Assembly: GCF_023487995.1 (NCBI RefSeq)
Contig: NZ_JAMFKN010000002.1
Span: 610,618-674,617 of the forward strand
Direction of reading: 5' to 3'
Length of the DNA: 64,000 bases
Source of the DNA: Thermohalobaculum sediminis
GTDB lineage: Bacteria; Pseudomonadota; Alphaproteobacteria; Rhodobacterales; Rhodobacteraceae
This document shows, piece after piece, positions 19,549 through 29,314 of the stretch; the stretch's first letter is position 1; each line of letters opens with the position of its first letter. The translations under genes and the position numbers were made by a program. Under the pieces are notes generated by a model. It made no database searches. It saw nothing but the letters and a program-made list of their open reading frames with translations, and was not told the DNA's origin.

Positions 19549-19708
19549 TGCGTTCCTCCCTCTCGGCTGCGAGCCAACGGTTTAGCCCTGCGGGACGGCA
19601 TCGGCAATCACGCGCGCGCCGTGGCCGCCGGCCGGCGCTATGTTGCGGTGCGCGACCAGCTGCGCTAGACGACGCGCGCAGGACCCGCGACCGTGGGAAG
19701 GGGATGCC

Positions 19709-20377
19709 ATGGACGAGACGACGCGCGCGGCGCTGCCCGCCACCGCCCTGCCGGCTTACCTGCGCGAGCGCCACGCCTTCTGGCACGCCACCCGCTTCTC
19801 CGAGAACCGGGCCTGGTACCAGCGCCTGGCCCATTCCGGCCAGCACCCGCGCGCGATGGTCATCAGCTGCTGCGACAGCCGCGTTGACAGCGTGCAGATG
19901 TTCGGCGGCGAGCCTGGCGACCTGTTCGTGCTGCGCAACGTCGCAAGCCTAGTGCCGCCGCACAGCCCCGATCTCAGCTTCCACGGGACGTCGGCGGCGG
20001 TCGAATACGCCGTCTCGGTGCTCAAGGTCGCGCATCTCGTGGTGGTCGGGCACTCGAACTGCGGCGGCATCAGCGCCTGCCACGACATGTGTGCGGGCGA
20101 TGCGCCGGAGCTTGCCGAGGGGTCGAGCTACATCGGCCGCTGGATCGACATCCTGCGTCCCGGCTTCGAGCGCGTGGCCGCAAGCACCGGCAACCGCGAG
20201 GCGCGCATCGCCGCGCTCGAGAAGGAAGCGGTGCTGGTCTCGCTCGCCAACCTCGCCTCGTTCCCCTTCGTCGCGCGGGCGATGGCCGATGGCGGCCTCA
20301 CGCTTCACGGCTGCTGGATCGACATCGGCAGCGGCGAGCTCGCGGTCTACGACGCGGCGCGGCGCGCCTTCGTCTGA
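19709..20377 (+). CDS. Beta-class carbonic anhydrase
   Basis: Catalyses the CO2/bicarbonate interconversion. The 222-aa protein has the zinc and catalytic residues of the class: Cys54, Asp56 and Arg58 in ISCCDSRVD, and His115 and Cys118 in VVVGHSNCGGI. TSAAVEYAVSVL precedes the second motif as expected. The start at 19709 fits the family; the gene is divergent from the oxidoreductase at 18571-19548 and stands alone. Its 3' end overlaps a possible small minus-strand gene at 20347-20523. Confidence 0.95.
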   Translation: MDETTRAALPATALPAYLRERHAFWHATRFSENRAWYQRLAHSGQHPRAMVISCCDSRVDSVQMFGGEPGDLFVLRNVASLVPPHSPDLSFHGTSAAVEYAVSVLKVAHLVVVGHSNCGGISACHDMCAGDAPELAEGSSYIGRWIDILRPGFERVAASTGNREARIAALEKEAVLVSLANLASFPFVARAMADGGLTLHGCWIDIGSGELAVYDAARRAFV

Positions 20378-20523
20378 CGCGCGGGCGGCGCCGGGCGCAG
20401 ATGGGCGGCCAGGGCGTCGGCGAGGATCTCGGCCGGGCTGAGCCCGGTGAGCGCGCTCTCGAGCGCAAGGCGCGCGCGCAGCGCCAGCGGCAGGTGGTCG
20501 AGCGGGATCGAATCGGGCGTCAT
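20347..20523 (-). CDS. Small protein (58 aa), hypothetical
   Basis: The frame reads MTPDSIPLDHLPLALRARLA, followed by LESALTGLSPAEILADALAA and ends in a basic tail with RQTKARRAAS. GGGGAGGA lies just upstream of the ATG, a strong ribosome-binding site. It overlaps the end of the carbonic anhydrase gene tail-to-tail by 31 bases and is followed by nothing on its strand, with asd starting upstream of it on the same strand. Two predicted helices, no membrane segment, no family recognised. Confidence 0.45.
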   Translation of the reverse strand: MTPDSIPLDHLPLALRARLALESALTGLSPAEILADALAAHLRPAPPARQTKARRAAS

Positions 20524-20588
20524 GGCGGCATCCTCCCCGCTCCAATGGCGCGGGAAGGATGGTTAAGGAAGCCTTGCGCCCCGGAGCC

Positions 20589-21611
20589 TCAGCCCTTCTT
20601 GAGGCAGCGCCGGCCCAGAAGCTCGGCGATCTGGACGGCGTTGAGTGCGGCACCCTTCCTCAGGTTGTCCGACACGCACCAGAAGCTGAGCCCGTTCTCG
20701 ACCGTGGGATCGGTGCGCAGGCGCGAGATGTAGGTCGCAAACTCGCCCACGCATTCGATCGGCGTGACGTAGCCACCGGGCTCGCGCTTGTCGACCAGCA
20801 TGATGCCGGGCGCCTCGCGCAGGATCTCGCGCGCCTCGTCCTCGTCGAGCGGCTCCTCGAACTCGACGTTCACCGCCTCGGAATGGCCGACGAACACGGG
20901 GACGCGCACGCAGGTCGCGTGCACCCGGATCTTGGGGTCCACGATCTTCTTCGTTTCGACCACCATCTTCCATTCCTCCTTGGTCGAGCCGTCCTCCATG
21001 AAGACGTCGATCTGGGGAATGACGTTGAAGGCAATCTGCTTCTGGAACCTCGATGGCTCGACCTCCTGCCCCGGGACGTAGAGGCCCTTGGTCTGCAGCC
21101 ACAGCTCGTCCATCGCTTCCTTGCCGGCGCCCGAGACCGACTGGTAGGTCGCCACCACCACGCGCTTGATGCGCGCCCGGTCGTGCAGGGGCTTGAGCGC
21201 CACCACCATCTGCGCGGTCGAGCAGTTGGGGTTCGCGATGATGTTGCGGTTGGCGTACATCTCGATCGCGTCCGGGTTGCACTCGGGCACGATCAGCGGG
21301 ATGTCGGGCTCGTAGCGGTAGAGCGACGAGTTGTCGATCACCACGGCGCCCGCGCGCGCGGCCTTGGGCGCGTATTTCTTGGTCGGCCCCGAGCCGATGG
21401 CGAACAGCGCGATGTCGGTGCCGGTGAAGTCGAACGTGTCGAGATCGCGGGTTTTCAGGGTTTTCTCGCCATAGCTCACCTCGGTGCCCAGCGATTTGCG
21501 CGAGGCAAGCGCGATCACCTCGTCCGCCGGGAACTCCCGCTCGGCGAGGATGTTGAGCATCTCGCGGCCCACATTGCCCGTGGCGCCCGCGACGGCAACC
21601 CGATAACCCAT
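20589..21611 (-). CDS. asd: Aspartate-semialdehyde dehydrogenase
   Basis: Reduces aspartyl phosphate to aspartate semialdehyde, the branch point to lysine, diaminopimelate, threonine and methionine. The 340-aa protein starts MGYRVAVAGATGNVGREML, the NADP-binding loop, and has the active-site Cys130 in IIANPNCSTAQMV, VVVATYQSVSGAGKEAMDEL, and VHATCVRVPVFVGHSEAVNV with the catalytic His. The length is normal. It is transcribed as a single gene. Confidence 0.96.
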   Translation of the reverse strand: MGYRVAVAGATGNVGREMLNILAEREFPADEVIALASRKSLGTEVSYGEKTLKTRDLDTFDFTGTDIALFAIGSGPTKKYAPKAARAGAVVIDNSSLYRYEPDIPLIVPECNPDAIEMYANRNIIANPNCSTAQMVVALKPLHDRARIKRVVVATYQSVSGAGKEAMDELWLQTKGLYVPGQEVEPSRFQKQIAFNVIPQIDVFMEDGSTKEEWKMVVETKKIVDPKIRVHATCVRVPVFVGHSEAVNVEFEEPLDEDEAREILREAPGIMLVDKREPGGYVTPIECVGEFATYISRLRTDPTVENGLSFWCVSDNLRKGAALNAVQIAELLGRRCLKKG

Positions 21612-21715
21612 CTCTCCGTTCCTTGTTACACTGTCCCGCCATCCGGGACCGGCGGGGTTTACCGGATGCGGCGCGGGATGGAAAGGCCCAGAGACACCGG
21701 GCGGGGGAGGGCGCG

Positions 21716-22151
21716 ATGCCGCAACTGATGACCATCGGCTACGAAGGCGCGACGCAGGCCGAGGTGATCGAAAAGCTCAGGGCCGCCCGGGTCGAGGTGC
21801 TGGTCGATGTCCGCGCGGTCGCGTCGTCACGCCGGGCAGGGTTCTCGAAGTCGATCCTCGCCGCCTCGCTGGCCGAGGCCGGGATCGACTACGTGCACCT
21901 GCGCGCTCTTGGCACCCCCCAAGGCCGGGCGCGAGGCCGCGCGCAAGGGCCGGACCGCCGAGATGTGCCTGATTTTCGAGGCACATCTGGAAACCCCCGA
22001 GGCCCAGCTCGACATGGCGCGGGCTGAATCCATCGTCACCGCGCGCCGCGCGGCGCTGTTGTGCTTCGAGGCCAATGCGGCGGGTTGCCATCGGCGCATC
22101 GTGGCGGAGCGGTTGGTCCGGAGCGTGGGGGCGGTGGAGGTCGATCTCTGA
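21716..22151 (+). pseudogene. DUF488 family protein, interrupted by a frameshift
   Basis: The first part, starting MPQLMTIGYEGATQAEVIEK, then VDVRAVASSRRAGFSKSIL and VHLRALGTP, is a clear DUF488 N-terminus. After a run of six C at 21915-21920 the frame becomes nonsense, while the +1-shifted frame resumes the family pattern: KAGREAARKGR, AEMCLIFEAHLETPEAQ, ALLCFEANAAGCHRRIVAER, up to 22151. Five C instead of six would restore a continuous protein of about 145 residues. Either the gene is broken or the homopolymer was misread. DUF488 proteins have no established role. Confidence 0.8.
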
Positions 22152-22162
22152 GGCGGCCGCGC

Positions 22163-23839
22163 TCAGGGCGCCAGCGCCTCGCCCGGCCGGCTCCGGTCCA
22201 TCGTCCGCACGATCAGAACGACCGGCAGCAGGCCCACCACGACGATCGCCAGTGCCGCTGGCCCCGCCTGGTCGAGCTGTTCCAGCGAGGCCGCGCCATA
22301 GACCGTGGTCGCGAGCGTCTCGAAGTTGAAGGGGCGCAGGATCAGTGTCGCCGGCAGCTCCTTGACCGCATCGACGAAGATCAGCAGCGCAGCCGTCAGG
22401 ACCGAGCCTCGGATCAGCGGCAGATGCACCCGGTGCAGCGTGCCGCCCCGCGTCTCGCCCAGCGTGCGCGCGGCCAGTTCCATCGACGGAGTGACCCGCC
22501 CGAATGCGGAATCGATCGCACCATGCGCGATGGCGGCGAAGCGCACAACATAGGCAAAGACCACCGCCGCGGCCGAGCCCGTCAGGATCAGCCCCGGGTC
22601 GAAGCCGAGCCGGGCCGCCGTGAAATCGGCCACCATGTTGTCGAGCGCAGCGAAGGGGATCAGCACCCCCACCGCCAGCACCGCCCCCGGCGCGGCATAG
22701 CCCAGCGCCGTGGCCTGCGCGAGCCAGCGCGGCGCCGAGAGGCGCGAAGCCCGCGCCCCGTAGACCAGAAACACGCCGATCAGGCACGACACCCCCGCCG
22801 CCACCCCCGCCAGCGCCGCGGTGTGCCACAGCGCCCGCCAGAAGGCCGGGCTGAGCCACTGGTCGAGGTGATCGAGCGCGTGCCAGCCGACGATGGCGGC
22901 GGGTGCCACGAACCCCATCAGGACCGGCAGCAGGCACAGCCCGAAGGCCAGCCAGCGCCCGACCGGCCCAGGGTCGGCGCGACGGATCGGCCGGTAGCGG
23001 CGCGAGGTGTGGAAGAACTTGCGCCCCCGGCGCGAGATCTTCTCGACCGCGAGCAGCGCCAGCACGAAGACCAGCATCACGCAGGCGATCTGCGCGGCAC
23101 CGCCGGCGTTGAAGGTGTCGAGCCAGATCGAGAAGATGCCCCGCGTCAGCGTCGGCACCCCGAAATAGTCGACCGCGCCGAAATCATTCAGCGTCTCCAT
23201 CGCCACGATCGCCGTTCCCGCCGCGACCGCGGGGCGTGCCAGCGGCAGGCCCACGCGGAAGAACACGCCCCAGGGCCCGCAGCCCAGCGACCGGCCAACT
23301 TCCAGCACGCAGACCGACTGCTCGCGGAAGGCCGCACGTGTGAGCAGGTAGACGTAAGGGTAGAGCGTGATCGTCAGCACGAACACGGCCGAGCCCAGCG
23401 AGCGGATCTCGGGGAACCAGTAGTCGCGCGCCGAGCTCCAGCCGAACAGCGCGCGCAGCCCCGTCTGCACGGGCCCCGCATATTCCAGCATGTCGACCAG
23501 CGCGTAGGCGCCGATGTAGGCCGGCATGGCGAGCGGCGCGAGCAGCGCCCATTCCATCACCCGCCGCCCCGGAAACTCGGTCATCACCACGAGCCAGGCG
23601 GCGCCCGTGCCGACGCAGGCCGCGCCGACGCCGACCAGTCCCATCAGGATCAGGGTGTTTGAGAGATAGACGGGCAGCGCATGCTCGACCAGGTGCGGCC
23701 AGATGTTCTCGGTCGGGAACAGCGCCATCCACGCCACCGCGACCAGCGGCATCAGCAGGAGCCCCGCCAGCGCGAGGCTTCCGAGCGTCCAGCCGTCCGG
23801 CGCCAGAGGGCGGGCGAGGGTTGGGGTATCTCCGACCAT
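22163..23839 (-). CDS. ABC transporter permease, iron(III) (FbpB/AfuB) type
   Basis: A 558-aa protein with about twelve membrane helices, made of two fused binding-protein-dependent permease domains. The first EAA-type loop is LEVGRSLGCGPWGVFFRVGL and the second MELAARTLGETRGGTLHRVH, and the second domain ends with VKELPATLILRPFNFETLAT, a signature of Fe(III) permeases. No binding protein or ATPase gene is adjacent, so partners must be encoded elsewhere. Thiamine permease ThiP has a similar layout and is the main alternative. Confidence 0.86.
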   Translation of the reverse strand: MVGDTPTLARPLAPDGWTLGSLALAGLLLMPLVAVAWMALFPTENIWPHLVEHALPVYLSNTLILMGLVGVGAACVGTGAAWLVVMTEFPGRRVMEWALLAPLAMPAYIGAYALVDMLEYAGPVQTGLRALFGWSSARDYWFPEIRSLGSAVFVLTITLYPYVYLLTRAAFREQSVCVLEVGRSLGCGPWGVFFRVGLPLARPAVAAGTAIVAMETLNDFGAVDYFGVPTLTRGIFSIWLDTFNAGGAAQIACVMLVFVLALLAVEKISRRGRKFFHTSRRYRPIRRADPGPVGRWLAFGLCLLPVLMGFVAPAAIVGWHALDHLDQWLSPAFWRALWHTAALAGVAAGVSCLIGVFLVYGARASRLSAPRWLAQATALGYAAPGAVLAVGVLIPFAALDNMVADFTAARLGFDPGLILTGSAAAVVFAYVVRFAAIAHGAIDSAFGRVTPSMELAARTLGETRGGTLHRVHLPLIRGSVLTAALLIFVDAVKELPATLILRPFNFETLATTVYGAASLEQLDQAGPAALAIVVVGLLPVVLIVRTMDRSRPGEALAP

Positions 23840-23960
23840 GGCGCTAGGATTTATGCGCGTGCGGCGCCCCTGTCCAGCCGGCCCGGCGCGACGTGCCCCG
23901 GCGGGGCATGCGGCCCCGCCTCACCTCCCGCTCACCGTCCCATGACGGGGAATGACCGGG

Positions 23961-24557
23961 TCAGCCGAGGATCGCGTCGACCTGCCCGAGGATCGAGCCG
24001 ACGACCTTCGGCCGGGGGTAGGACCGCGTGATCACGCGCAGCCCGATGAACAGGGACAGCAGCAGCCGCCCCGCATCCTCGGCATCGGTCCCGGGCGCGA
24101 CCGTGTCGTCGCGCTGGGCCGCGATGATGCGGTCGCGGAAGAAGGCCTCGAGCTCGCCCAGCCGTTCGGTGACGATGCGCTCGATCTCGGGGTCGTAGGG
24201 CGCGAGCTCGAGGGCGGTGTTCACCAGCAGGCAACCGCGCCGGTCGTGCCCGCCGAGGCTGCCCTCCGCGACGCGGCGGAACAGCGCGCGGATCGCCGCG
24301 CGCGGTGGCTCGCCGGCCGTGAGCGCGTGGAGGAAGACCTGCCGGCGCGTCTGGTCGTAATGATCGAGCGCACGCAGGAACAGCCCCCGCTTGTCACCGA
24401 ACGCGGCGTAGAGCGAGCCGCGGTTGAGGCCGGTCGCCTTCACCAGCGTGCTGATCGAGGTTGCCTCGTAGCCATGGTCCCAGAAGGCCGCGACCGCGCG
24501 GTCCAGCACCTCCGATTCGTCGTATTTCTTCTCCCAGGGCATGGGGGTTTGTGCCAT
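23961..24557 (-). CDS. TetR/AcrR family transcriptional regulator
   Basis: A 198-aa regulator with an N-terminal HTH (about residues 15-60: [20 protein letters not shown] followed by [20 protein letters not shown]) and a C-terminal helical ligand domain containing [20 protein letters not shown]. No obvious target sits next to it: the iron-type permease lies downstream on the same strand after 120 bases and glyQ upstream on the other strand. Confidence 0.9.
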   Translation of the reverse strand: MAQTPMPWEKKYDESEVLDRAVAAFWDHGYEATSISTLVKATGLNRGSLYAAFGDKRGLFLRALDHYDQTRRQVFLHALTAGEPPRAAIRALFRRVAEGSLGGHDRRGCLLVNTALELAPYDPEIERIVTERLGELEAFFRDRIIAAQRDDTVAPGTDAEDAGRLLLSLFIGLRVITRSYPRPKVVGSILGQVDAILG

Positions 24558-24562
24558 GTCCG

Positions 24563-24574
24563 GAACGATCGCTC
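24563..24574. promoter_or_regulatory. Possible TetR operator
   Basis: GAACGATCGCTC is an imperfect palindrome (10 of 12 positions) centred on CGATCG, just upstream of the tetR start. Autoregulation would fit, but a single short palindrome in GC-rich DNA can occur by chance. Confidence 0.3.
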
Positions 24575-24720
24575 AAATTCAAAGCCCGCCGCGCGCGGCG
24601 GCAGGGGGCCTAAGGCCGCCTGCCCGCGCGAGGCGCTCCGCCAGCCGCGCGCTTGGCGGCATTGACCCGGGCGCGCGCCCCGGACTAGGACAACGGCGGC
24701 CCCGCGACGAGGATGACCCG

Positions 24721-25647
24721 ATGCCCGACCAGCCCCGCTCGTTCCAGGAGATCCTGCTTCGCCTCTCGGCCTACTGGGGCGCGCAGGGCTGCGCCATCCT
24801 GCAGCCCTACGACCTCGAGGTCGGCGCCGGCACCTTCCACCCCGCGACGACCCTGCGCGCGCTGGGACCGAAGGCCTGGGCCGCGGCCTATGTCCAGCCC
24901 TCGCGCCGGCCCACCGACGGGCGGTACGGCGAGAACCCCAACCGGCTGCAGCACTACTACCAGTACCAGGTGCTTATCAAACCCTCGCCGCCGAATTTGC
25001 AGGACCTCTATCTCGGCAGTCTCCGGGCCATCGGCATCGACATGGCCCTGCACGACATCCGCTTCGTCGAGGACGACTGGGAGAGCCCGACGCTGGGCGC
25101 CTGGGGCCTGGGCTGGGAGGTCTGGTGCGACGGGATGGAGGTGTCGCAGTTCACCTATTTCCAGCAGGTAGGCGGGCATGACTGCCGCCCGGTCTCGGGC
25201 GAGCTGACCTACGGGCTCGAGCGCCTCGCCATGTATGTTTTGGGCATCGACCACGTGATGGAGATGCCGTTCAACGACCCCTCGGCCCCCATCCCGCTGA
25301 CCTATGGCGACATCTTCCGCCAGACCGAGGAGGAATACTCGCGCCACAACTTCGATGCGGCCGAGGTGTCGATGCTGCTGCGCCACTTCGAGGACGCCGA
25401 GGCAGAATGCGCCCGCCTGCTCGACCCGGAGCTGAACCCCGCGATCGACCCGAAAACGGCCAAGCGCATCGTCATGGCACATCCCGCCTATGACCAGTGC
25501 ATCAAGGCCTCGCACCTGTTCAACCTGCTCGACGCGCGCGGCGTGATCTCGCCGACCGAACGTCAGGCCTACATCGCCCGGGTGCGGGCGCTGGCGAAGA
25601 AATGCGCCGACGCCTTCGTGCAGACCGAAGCCGGGGCGGCCGCCTGA
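24721..25647 (+). CDS. glyQ: Glycine-tRNA ligase alpha subunit
   Basis: The catalytic-domain subunit of the alpha2beta2 glycyl-tRNA synthetase. The 308-aa protein has [20 protein letters not shown] at the N-terminus, [34 protein letters not shown] and FTYFQQVGG followed by [13 protein letters not shown], all diagnostic. The start at 24721 is at the family position. It is the first gene of a series glyQ, DUF6446-like, isochorismatase-like, glyS. Its stop overlaps the next ATG by one base (TGATG). Confidence 0.97.
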   Translation: MPDQPRSFQEILLRLSAYWGAQGCAILQPYDLEVGAGTFHPATTLRALGPKAWAAAYVQPSRRPTDGRYGENPNRLQHYYQYQVLIKPSPPNLQDLYLGSLRAIGIDMALHDIRFVEDDWESPTLGAWGLGWEVWCDGMEVSQFTYFQQVGGHDCRPVSGELTYGLERLAMYVLGIDHVMEMPFNDPSAPIPLTYGDIFRQTEEEYSRHNFDAAEVSMLLRHFEDAEAECARLLDPELNPAIDPKTAKRIVMAHPAYDQCIKASHLFNLLDARGVISPTERQAYIARVRALAKKCADAFVQTEAGAAA

Positions 25648-26093
25648 TGCGCGTCCCCGGGCGCTGGATCGCGGGCGGCCTCGTCGCCTTCGCGGCGCTG
25701 TTCGGCGCGGCGCTGTTCTATGCGCAGAACTATGCCTTCTACGAGCGGGCCGCGGGCGTGGGCGCGCTGAAGGTGGGCGAACGGGTCGTGCCGATTTCCG
25801 ATTACGACGGCATCGACGCCACGTCCTCGCCCCTCAAGCTGCGCGGCTGCTTCCGGGTCGATCCTGCGATGCTGGCCGATGCCCCCCTGGCGGAGCGGGC
25901 CCAGCCCCTCGTCGCACCCTTCTGGTTCGACTGCTTCGACGCCGAGGCCATCGCTAACGACCTTGCCGCCGGGCGCGCGGTGGCCTACCGGCTCGAGTCC
26001 GACCGCCCCGAGGGCTTCGACCTCTACGTCGCCGTCTATGCGGACGGGCGCGGATACCTTTGGCGCCAGTTGAACGAGAAATTCGCGGAGTGA
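25647..26093 (+). CDS. Membrane-anchored protein of the glyQ-glyS operon (DUF6446-like)
   Basis: A 148-aa protein with one N-terminal hydrophobic segment (about residues 7-26: RWIAGGLVAFAALFGAALFY) and a soluble, presumably periplasmic, remainder with KLRGCFRV and APFWFDCFDAEAI, two Cys in similar aromatic surroundings. It begins on the last base of the glyQ stop codon. I associate it with DUF6446, a family found in this operon of Rhodobacterales, with moderate certainty. Function unknown. Confidence 0.7.
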   Translation: MRVPGRWIAGGLVAFAALFGAALFYAQNYAFYERAAGVGALKVGERVVPISDYDGIDATSSPLKLRGCFRVDPAMLADAPLAERAQPLVAPFWFDCFDAEAIANDLAAGRAVAYRLESDRPEGFDLYVAVYADGRGYLWRQLNEKFAE

Positions 26094-26098
26094 CCGAG

Positions 26099-26689
26099 AT
26101 GGCCAGGACCCTGCTGCAACTCGCCGGCGCCGATGTCCGCCCCGCCCGCCTCGCGGACGGCGTGCTGGTGCTGATCGACATCCAGAACGAGTATTTCGAC
26201 GGGCCCCTGCGGCTGTCGGGGGTCGAGGCCGCGGCGGCGCAGGCGGCAACCCTGCTCTCCCGCGCCCGCGCTGCGGGAACGCCGGTCATCCATGTCCGCC
26301 ACCGCGGCCGCGCCGGGGGCGCCTTCGACCCCGATGCGCCGCGCGGGCAGATCCACGCCTCGGTCGCCCCCGCCCCGGGCGAGGCGGTGATCGACAAGGG
26401 TCTGCCGAACTCATTCGCGGGCACCACGCTGGCCGACGCGCTGGCCGCCCATCCGGGCAAGCCGCTGATCGTCGCGGGCTTCATGACGCATATGTGCGTC
26501 TCGGCCACGGTGCGCGCGGCGCTCGATGCCGGGCGCTTCTCGACGGTGGCGATGGACGCGACCGCGACGCGCGACCTGCCCGATCCCATGGGCGGGGTGA
26601 TCGCGGCCGACACGATCCACCGCGCGGCGCTGGCCGCGCTGGCCGACCGCTTCGCCGTGGTCTGCGCTAGCGCCGAAATTCCCGATTGA
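26099..26689 (+). CDS. Isochorismatase-family cysteine hydrolase
   Basis: A 196-aa hydrolase with the catalytic triad positions of the family: Asp27 in [12 protein letters not shown], Lys100 in [13 protein letters not shown] and Cys133 in [17 protein letters not shown]. It resembles nicotinamidase and isochorismatase relatives but lacks sequence cues for a specific substrate. It starts five bases after the previous stop and ends seven bases before glyS, so it is embedded in the glycyl-tRNA synthetase operon. Confidence 0.9.
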   Translation: MARTLLQLAGADVRPARLADGVLVLIDIQNEYFDGPLRLSGVEAAAAQAATLLSRARAAGTPVIHVRHRGRAGGAFDPDAPRGQIHASVAPAPGEAVIDKGLPNSFAGTTLADALAAHPGKPLIVAGFMTHMCVSATVRAALDAGRFSTVAMDATATRDLPDPMGGVIAADTIHRAALAALADRFAVVCASAEIPD

Positions 26690-26696
26690 GGCAGAC

Positions 26697-28955
26697 ATGG
26701 CCGACCTCCTGCTCGAGCTCTTCTCCGAGGAAATCCCCGCGCGGATGCAGGCCCGCGCGGCCGAAGACCTGAGGCGCCTCGTCACCGACCGGCTGGTCGA
26801 GAACGGGCTGACTTATGCGGCGGCGGCCGCCTTCGCGACGCCCCGCCGGCTGGCGCTGTCGCTCACCGGCTTGCCGAAGGTCACGCCCGACACCGCCGAG
26901 GAGCGCAAGGGCCCGCGCACCGACGCGCCCCAACCGGCCATCGAGGGGTTCCTGCGCTCGACGGGTCTCACGCTCGACGCACTGGAGCGCCGCGCCGACA
27001 AGAAGGGCGAGGTGTTCTTCGCCGTCATCCGCCGCCCCGGCCGCCCGGCTTCGGAGGTGATCGCCGAGGCTGTCGAGCATGCCGTGCGCAACTTCCCCTG
27101 GCCCAAGTCGATGCGCTGGGGGCCGGGCAGCCTTCGCTGGGTCCGCCCGCTCCACCGCATCGTCTGCGTGCTGTCGGACGAGGCGGGGGCGAGCGTCGTG
27201 CCGGTCGAGATCGACGGCATCCGCTCGGGCGACCAGACCGAGGGCCACCGCTTCATGGCGCGCGGGCCGTTCCGCGTGGCGCATTTCGACGACTACGCGG
27301 CGAAACTGGCCGCCCACCGCGTGGTGCTCGACCCCGAGGAACGCGCCCACCGCATCTGGCACGACGCGACGCAGATGGCCTTCGCGCTGGGGATGGAGGT
27401 GGTCGAGGACAAGGGTCTGCTGGCCGAGGTCGCGGGCCTCGCGGAATGGCCCGTGGTGCTGATGGGCGAGATCGGCGCCGAGTTCCTCGACCTGCCGCCC
27501 GAGGTGCTGCAAACCTCGATGCGCGAGCACCAGAAGTTCTTCTCGGTGCGCAACCCGAAAACCGGCCGGATCGAGCGCTTCGTGACGGTCGCGAACATCG
27601 AGGCGCCCGATGGGGGCGCCGCCATCCTCAAGGGCAACCGCCGCGTGCTGGCGGCGCGGCTGTCGGACGCCAAGTTCTTCTGGGAGAACGACCGGCGCAA
27701 GGTCGCAGGCCAGGGGATCGCGGGTATCGAGGCGATGGCAAAGCCCCTCGATTCGGTGGTGTTTCACCAGAAGCTGGGGAGCCAGGCCGAACGCATCGCC
27801 CGCATCGCCGCGCTGGCGCGCGAGATCGCCCCGGCGGTGGGCGCCGACCCCGATCTGGCCGAACAGGCGGCGAAGGTCGCCAAGGCCGACCTCGCCTCGG
27901 CCATGGTCTACGAGTTCCCCGAGCTTCAGGGCGTGATGGGGAAGTATTACGCGCGGGCCGCCGGGCTGCCCGAGCCGGTGGCGAACGCCGCCGAGGCGCA
28001 TTATCGCCCGTTGGGGCCGTCCGACGCGGTGCCCAGCGAGCCGGTGTCGGTCGCGGTGGCCTTGGCCGACAAGATCGACATGCTGACCGGCTTCTGGGCC
28101 ATCGACGAGAAGCCGACCGGGAGCAAGGACCCGTTTGCGCTGAGACGGGCGGCGCTGGGGGTTATTCGAACTGTTCTGGAGAACGACATCAGGCTACGCA
28201 TCAAGCCTCTCCTGACGTTGGGTGATGACCTCCACTACCTCCAGTGGGCCTCCTCAGCGTTCGCAAAGGTCGATGAAGTGCGGCGTTCGATTTGCGCCGA
28301 GCTTGGTATCGAGGTTGAAGACTTTGACTCCGCCAAGAGGTTGATTGAGAAGAATTTTCGGAGCGATAGGCGAGAAGCGCGATTGGCAGATCTGCTGAAT
28401 ACTAAGATGGCAGACATTCCTGATCCTCGCGACGACCTCCTCACCTTCCTCGCCGACCGCCTCAAGGTCGCCCTGCGAGACCAGGGCATCCGGCACGACG
28501 TGATCCAGGCCTGTTTCGATCTCGGCGGGCAGGACGACCTCGTGCTGCTTGTCAACCGGGTCCGCGCCGCGCAGGAGTTCCTTGCCACCGAGGACGGCGC
28601 GAACCTGCTCACTGCCTACCGCCGCGCCTCGAACATCGTCCGCATCGAGGAGGAGAAGGACGGCGTCGAATACTCGATGCCGCCCGACCCGATGTTCGCG
28701 GAAGGGGCCGAGGAAGCGGCACTGTTCGAGGCGCTCGACGCCGCCGAACCCGCCATCGCCGCGGCGCTGAGGGCCGAGGATTTCACGGCCGCCATGGCCG
28801 CGATGGCCCGCCTGCGCCTGCCGGTGGATGCGTTCTTCGACAAGGTGACGGTGAACGCGCCGAACCAGATCCTGCGGCGCAACCGCCTTTGCCTCCTCAC
28901 CCGCATCCGGCAGGTCATGCGCCAGGTCGCGGTCTGGGACGCCATCGAGGGCTGA
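26697..28955 (+). CDS. glyS: Glycine-tRNA ligase beta subunit
   Basis: The tRNA-binding and HD-type subunit of glycyl-tRNA synthetase. The 752-aa protein begins [20 protein letters not shown], has [19 protein letters not shown] and a strong middle with [16 protein letters not shown] and [20 protein letters not shown], then [20 protein letters not shown] and ends in the DALR-like region [18 protein letters not shown]. It is longer than most GlyS (about 690 aa). The extra length lies in a low-GC segment at about 28160-28430. All motif blocks are in one frame, so the gene appears functional. Confidence 0.95.
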   Translation: MADLLLELFSEEIPARMQARAAEDLRRLVTDRLVENGLTYAAAAAFATPRRLALSLTGLPKVTPDTAEERKGPRTDAPQPAIEGFLRSTGLTLDALERRADKKGEVFFAVIRRPGRPASEVIAEAVEHAVRNFPWPKSMRWGPGSLRWVRPLHRIVCVLSDEAGASVVPVEIDGIRSGDQTEGHRFMARGPFRVAHFDDYAAKLAAHRVVLDPEERAHRIWHDATQMAFALGMEVVEDKGLLAEVAGLAEWPVVLMGEIGAEFLDLPPEVLQTSMREHQKFFSVRNPKTGRIERFVTVANIEAPDGGAAILKGNRRVLAARLSDAKFFWENDRRKVAGQGIAGIEAMAKPLDSVVFHQKLGSQAERIARIAALAREIAPAVGADPDLAEQAAKVAKADLASAMVYEFPELQGVMGKYYARAAGLPEPVANAAEAHYRPLGPSDAVPSEPVSVAVALADKIDMLTGFWAIDEKPTGSKDPFALRRAALGVIRTVLENDIRLRIKPLLTLGDDLHYLQWASSAFAKVDEVRRSICAELGIEVEDFDSAKRLIEKNFRSDRREARLADLLNTKMADIPDPRDDLLTFLADRLKVALRDQGIRHDVIQACFDLGGQDDLVLLVNRVRAAQEFLATEDGANLLTAYRRASNIVRIEEEKDGVEYSMPPDPMFAEGAEEAALFEALDAAEPAIAAALRAEDFTAAMAAMARLRLPVDAFFDKVTVNAPNQILRRNRLCLLTRIRQVMRQVAVWDAIEG
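28160..28430 (+). other. Low-GC variable segment inside glyS
   Basis: Within glyS, codons of this stretch (residues about 488-578) differ from the rest of the window: AGG, CGA, TTG, ATT, AAT and similar A/T-rich codons cluster here. I counted 30 of 60, 31 of 60 and 33 of 60 G+C in the blocks starting at 28321, 28381 and 28261, far below the neighbouring codons. It encodes a hydrophilic, charged insert (for example [18 protein letters not shown]) between [15 protein letters not shown] and [12 protein letters not shown]. Confidence 0.75.
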
Positions 28956-29070
28956 GCCCGGCCCCGCCCTCGCGTGCCGCGCGCGCCCTGCGCCTTGGTC
29001 GGAGCCTCCAACGGCCCCAGCAGAGGAGCCCGGCGCCTCCCGGCTCGCGCCACCGCCCGACACTCTCGCT

Positions 29071-29092
29071 GCCCCGGCCTCCGAGCCGGGGC
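29071..29092 (+). terminator. Hairpin downstream of glyS
   Basis: GCCCCGGC (29071-29078) pairs with GCCGGGGC (29085-29092) around the loop CTCCGA; CTTCC follows. A likely terminator or 3'-end hairpin of the glyQ-glyS transcript, 115 bases after the glyS stop. Confidence 0.55.
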
Positions 29093-29143
29093 CTTCCGGG
29101 CCCGCGATCGTTTCGGATCACGTCCGCCGAGTGACTCTGTTCG

Positions 29144-29149
29144 TATAAT
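29144..29149 (+). promoter_or_regulatory. Possible -10 element of the PPDK-like/meaB operon
   Basis: A perfect TATAAT in a short AT-rich island, 166 bases upstream of the PPDK-like start. No good -35 hexamer stands 16-18 bases upstream, so an activator or another sigma context would be needed. Confidence 0.4.
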
Positions 29150-29314
29150 GTAATTGAATCAATATTCTACCACGAGACTCACGCGCGAAACCCCGCGAAG
29201 GGCACCGCGCCATGCCGGACCGGGCGTGCGCGCCGGGCATCACCCCCGCGCCCATCTGTCGCCGCGCCCCCGCGCCGCTTGTGCAGGTGCGAACAGATTC
29301 TGTATGACAGGACC

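Larger units (their letters stand above)
28956..29314. other. Intergenic region between glyS and the PPDK-like gene
   Basis: A 359-base stretch without a convincing gene. It holds a GC-rich glyS-side part with a hairpin at 29071-29092 and then an AT-rich island (29141-29170) with a -10-like TATAAT and a short inverted repeat TTGAATCAA (29154-29162), then GC-rich sequence to the next start. Confidence 0.6.
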
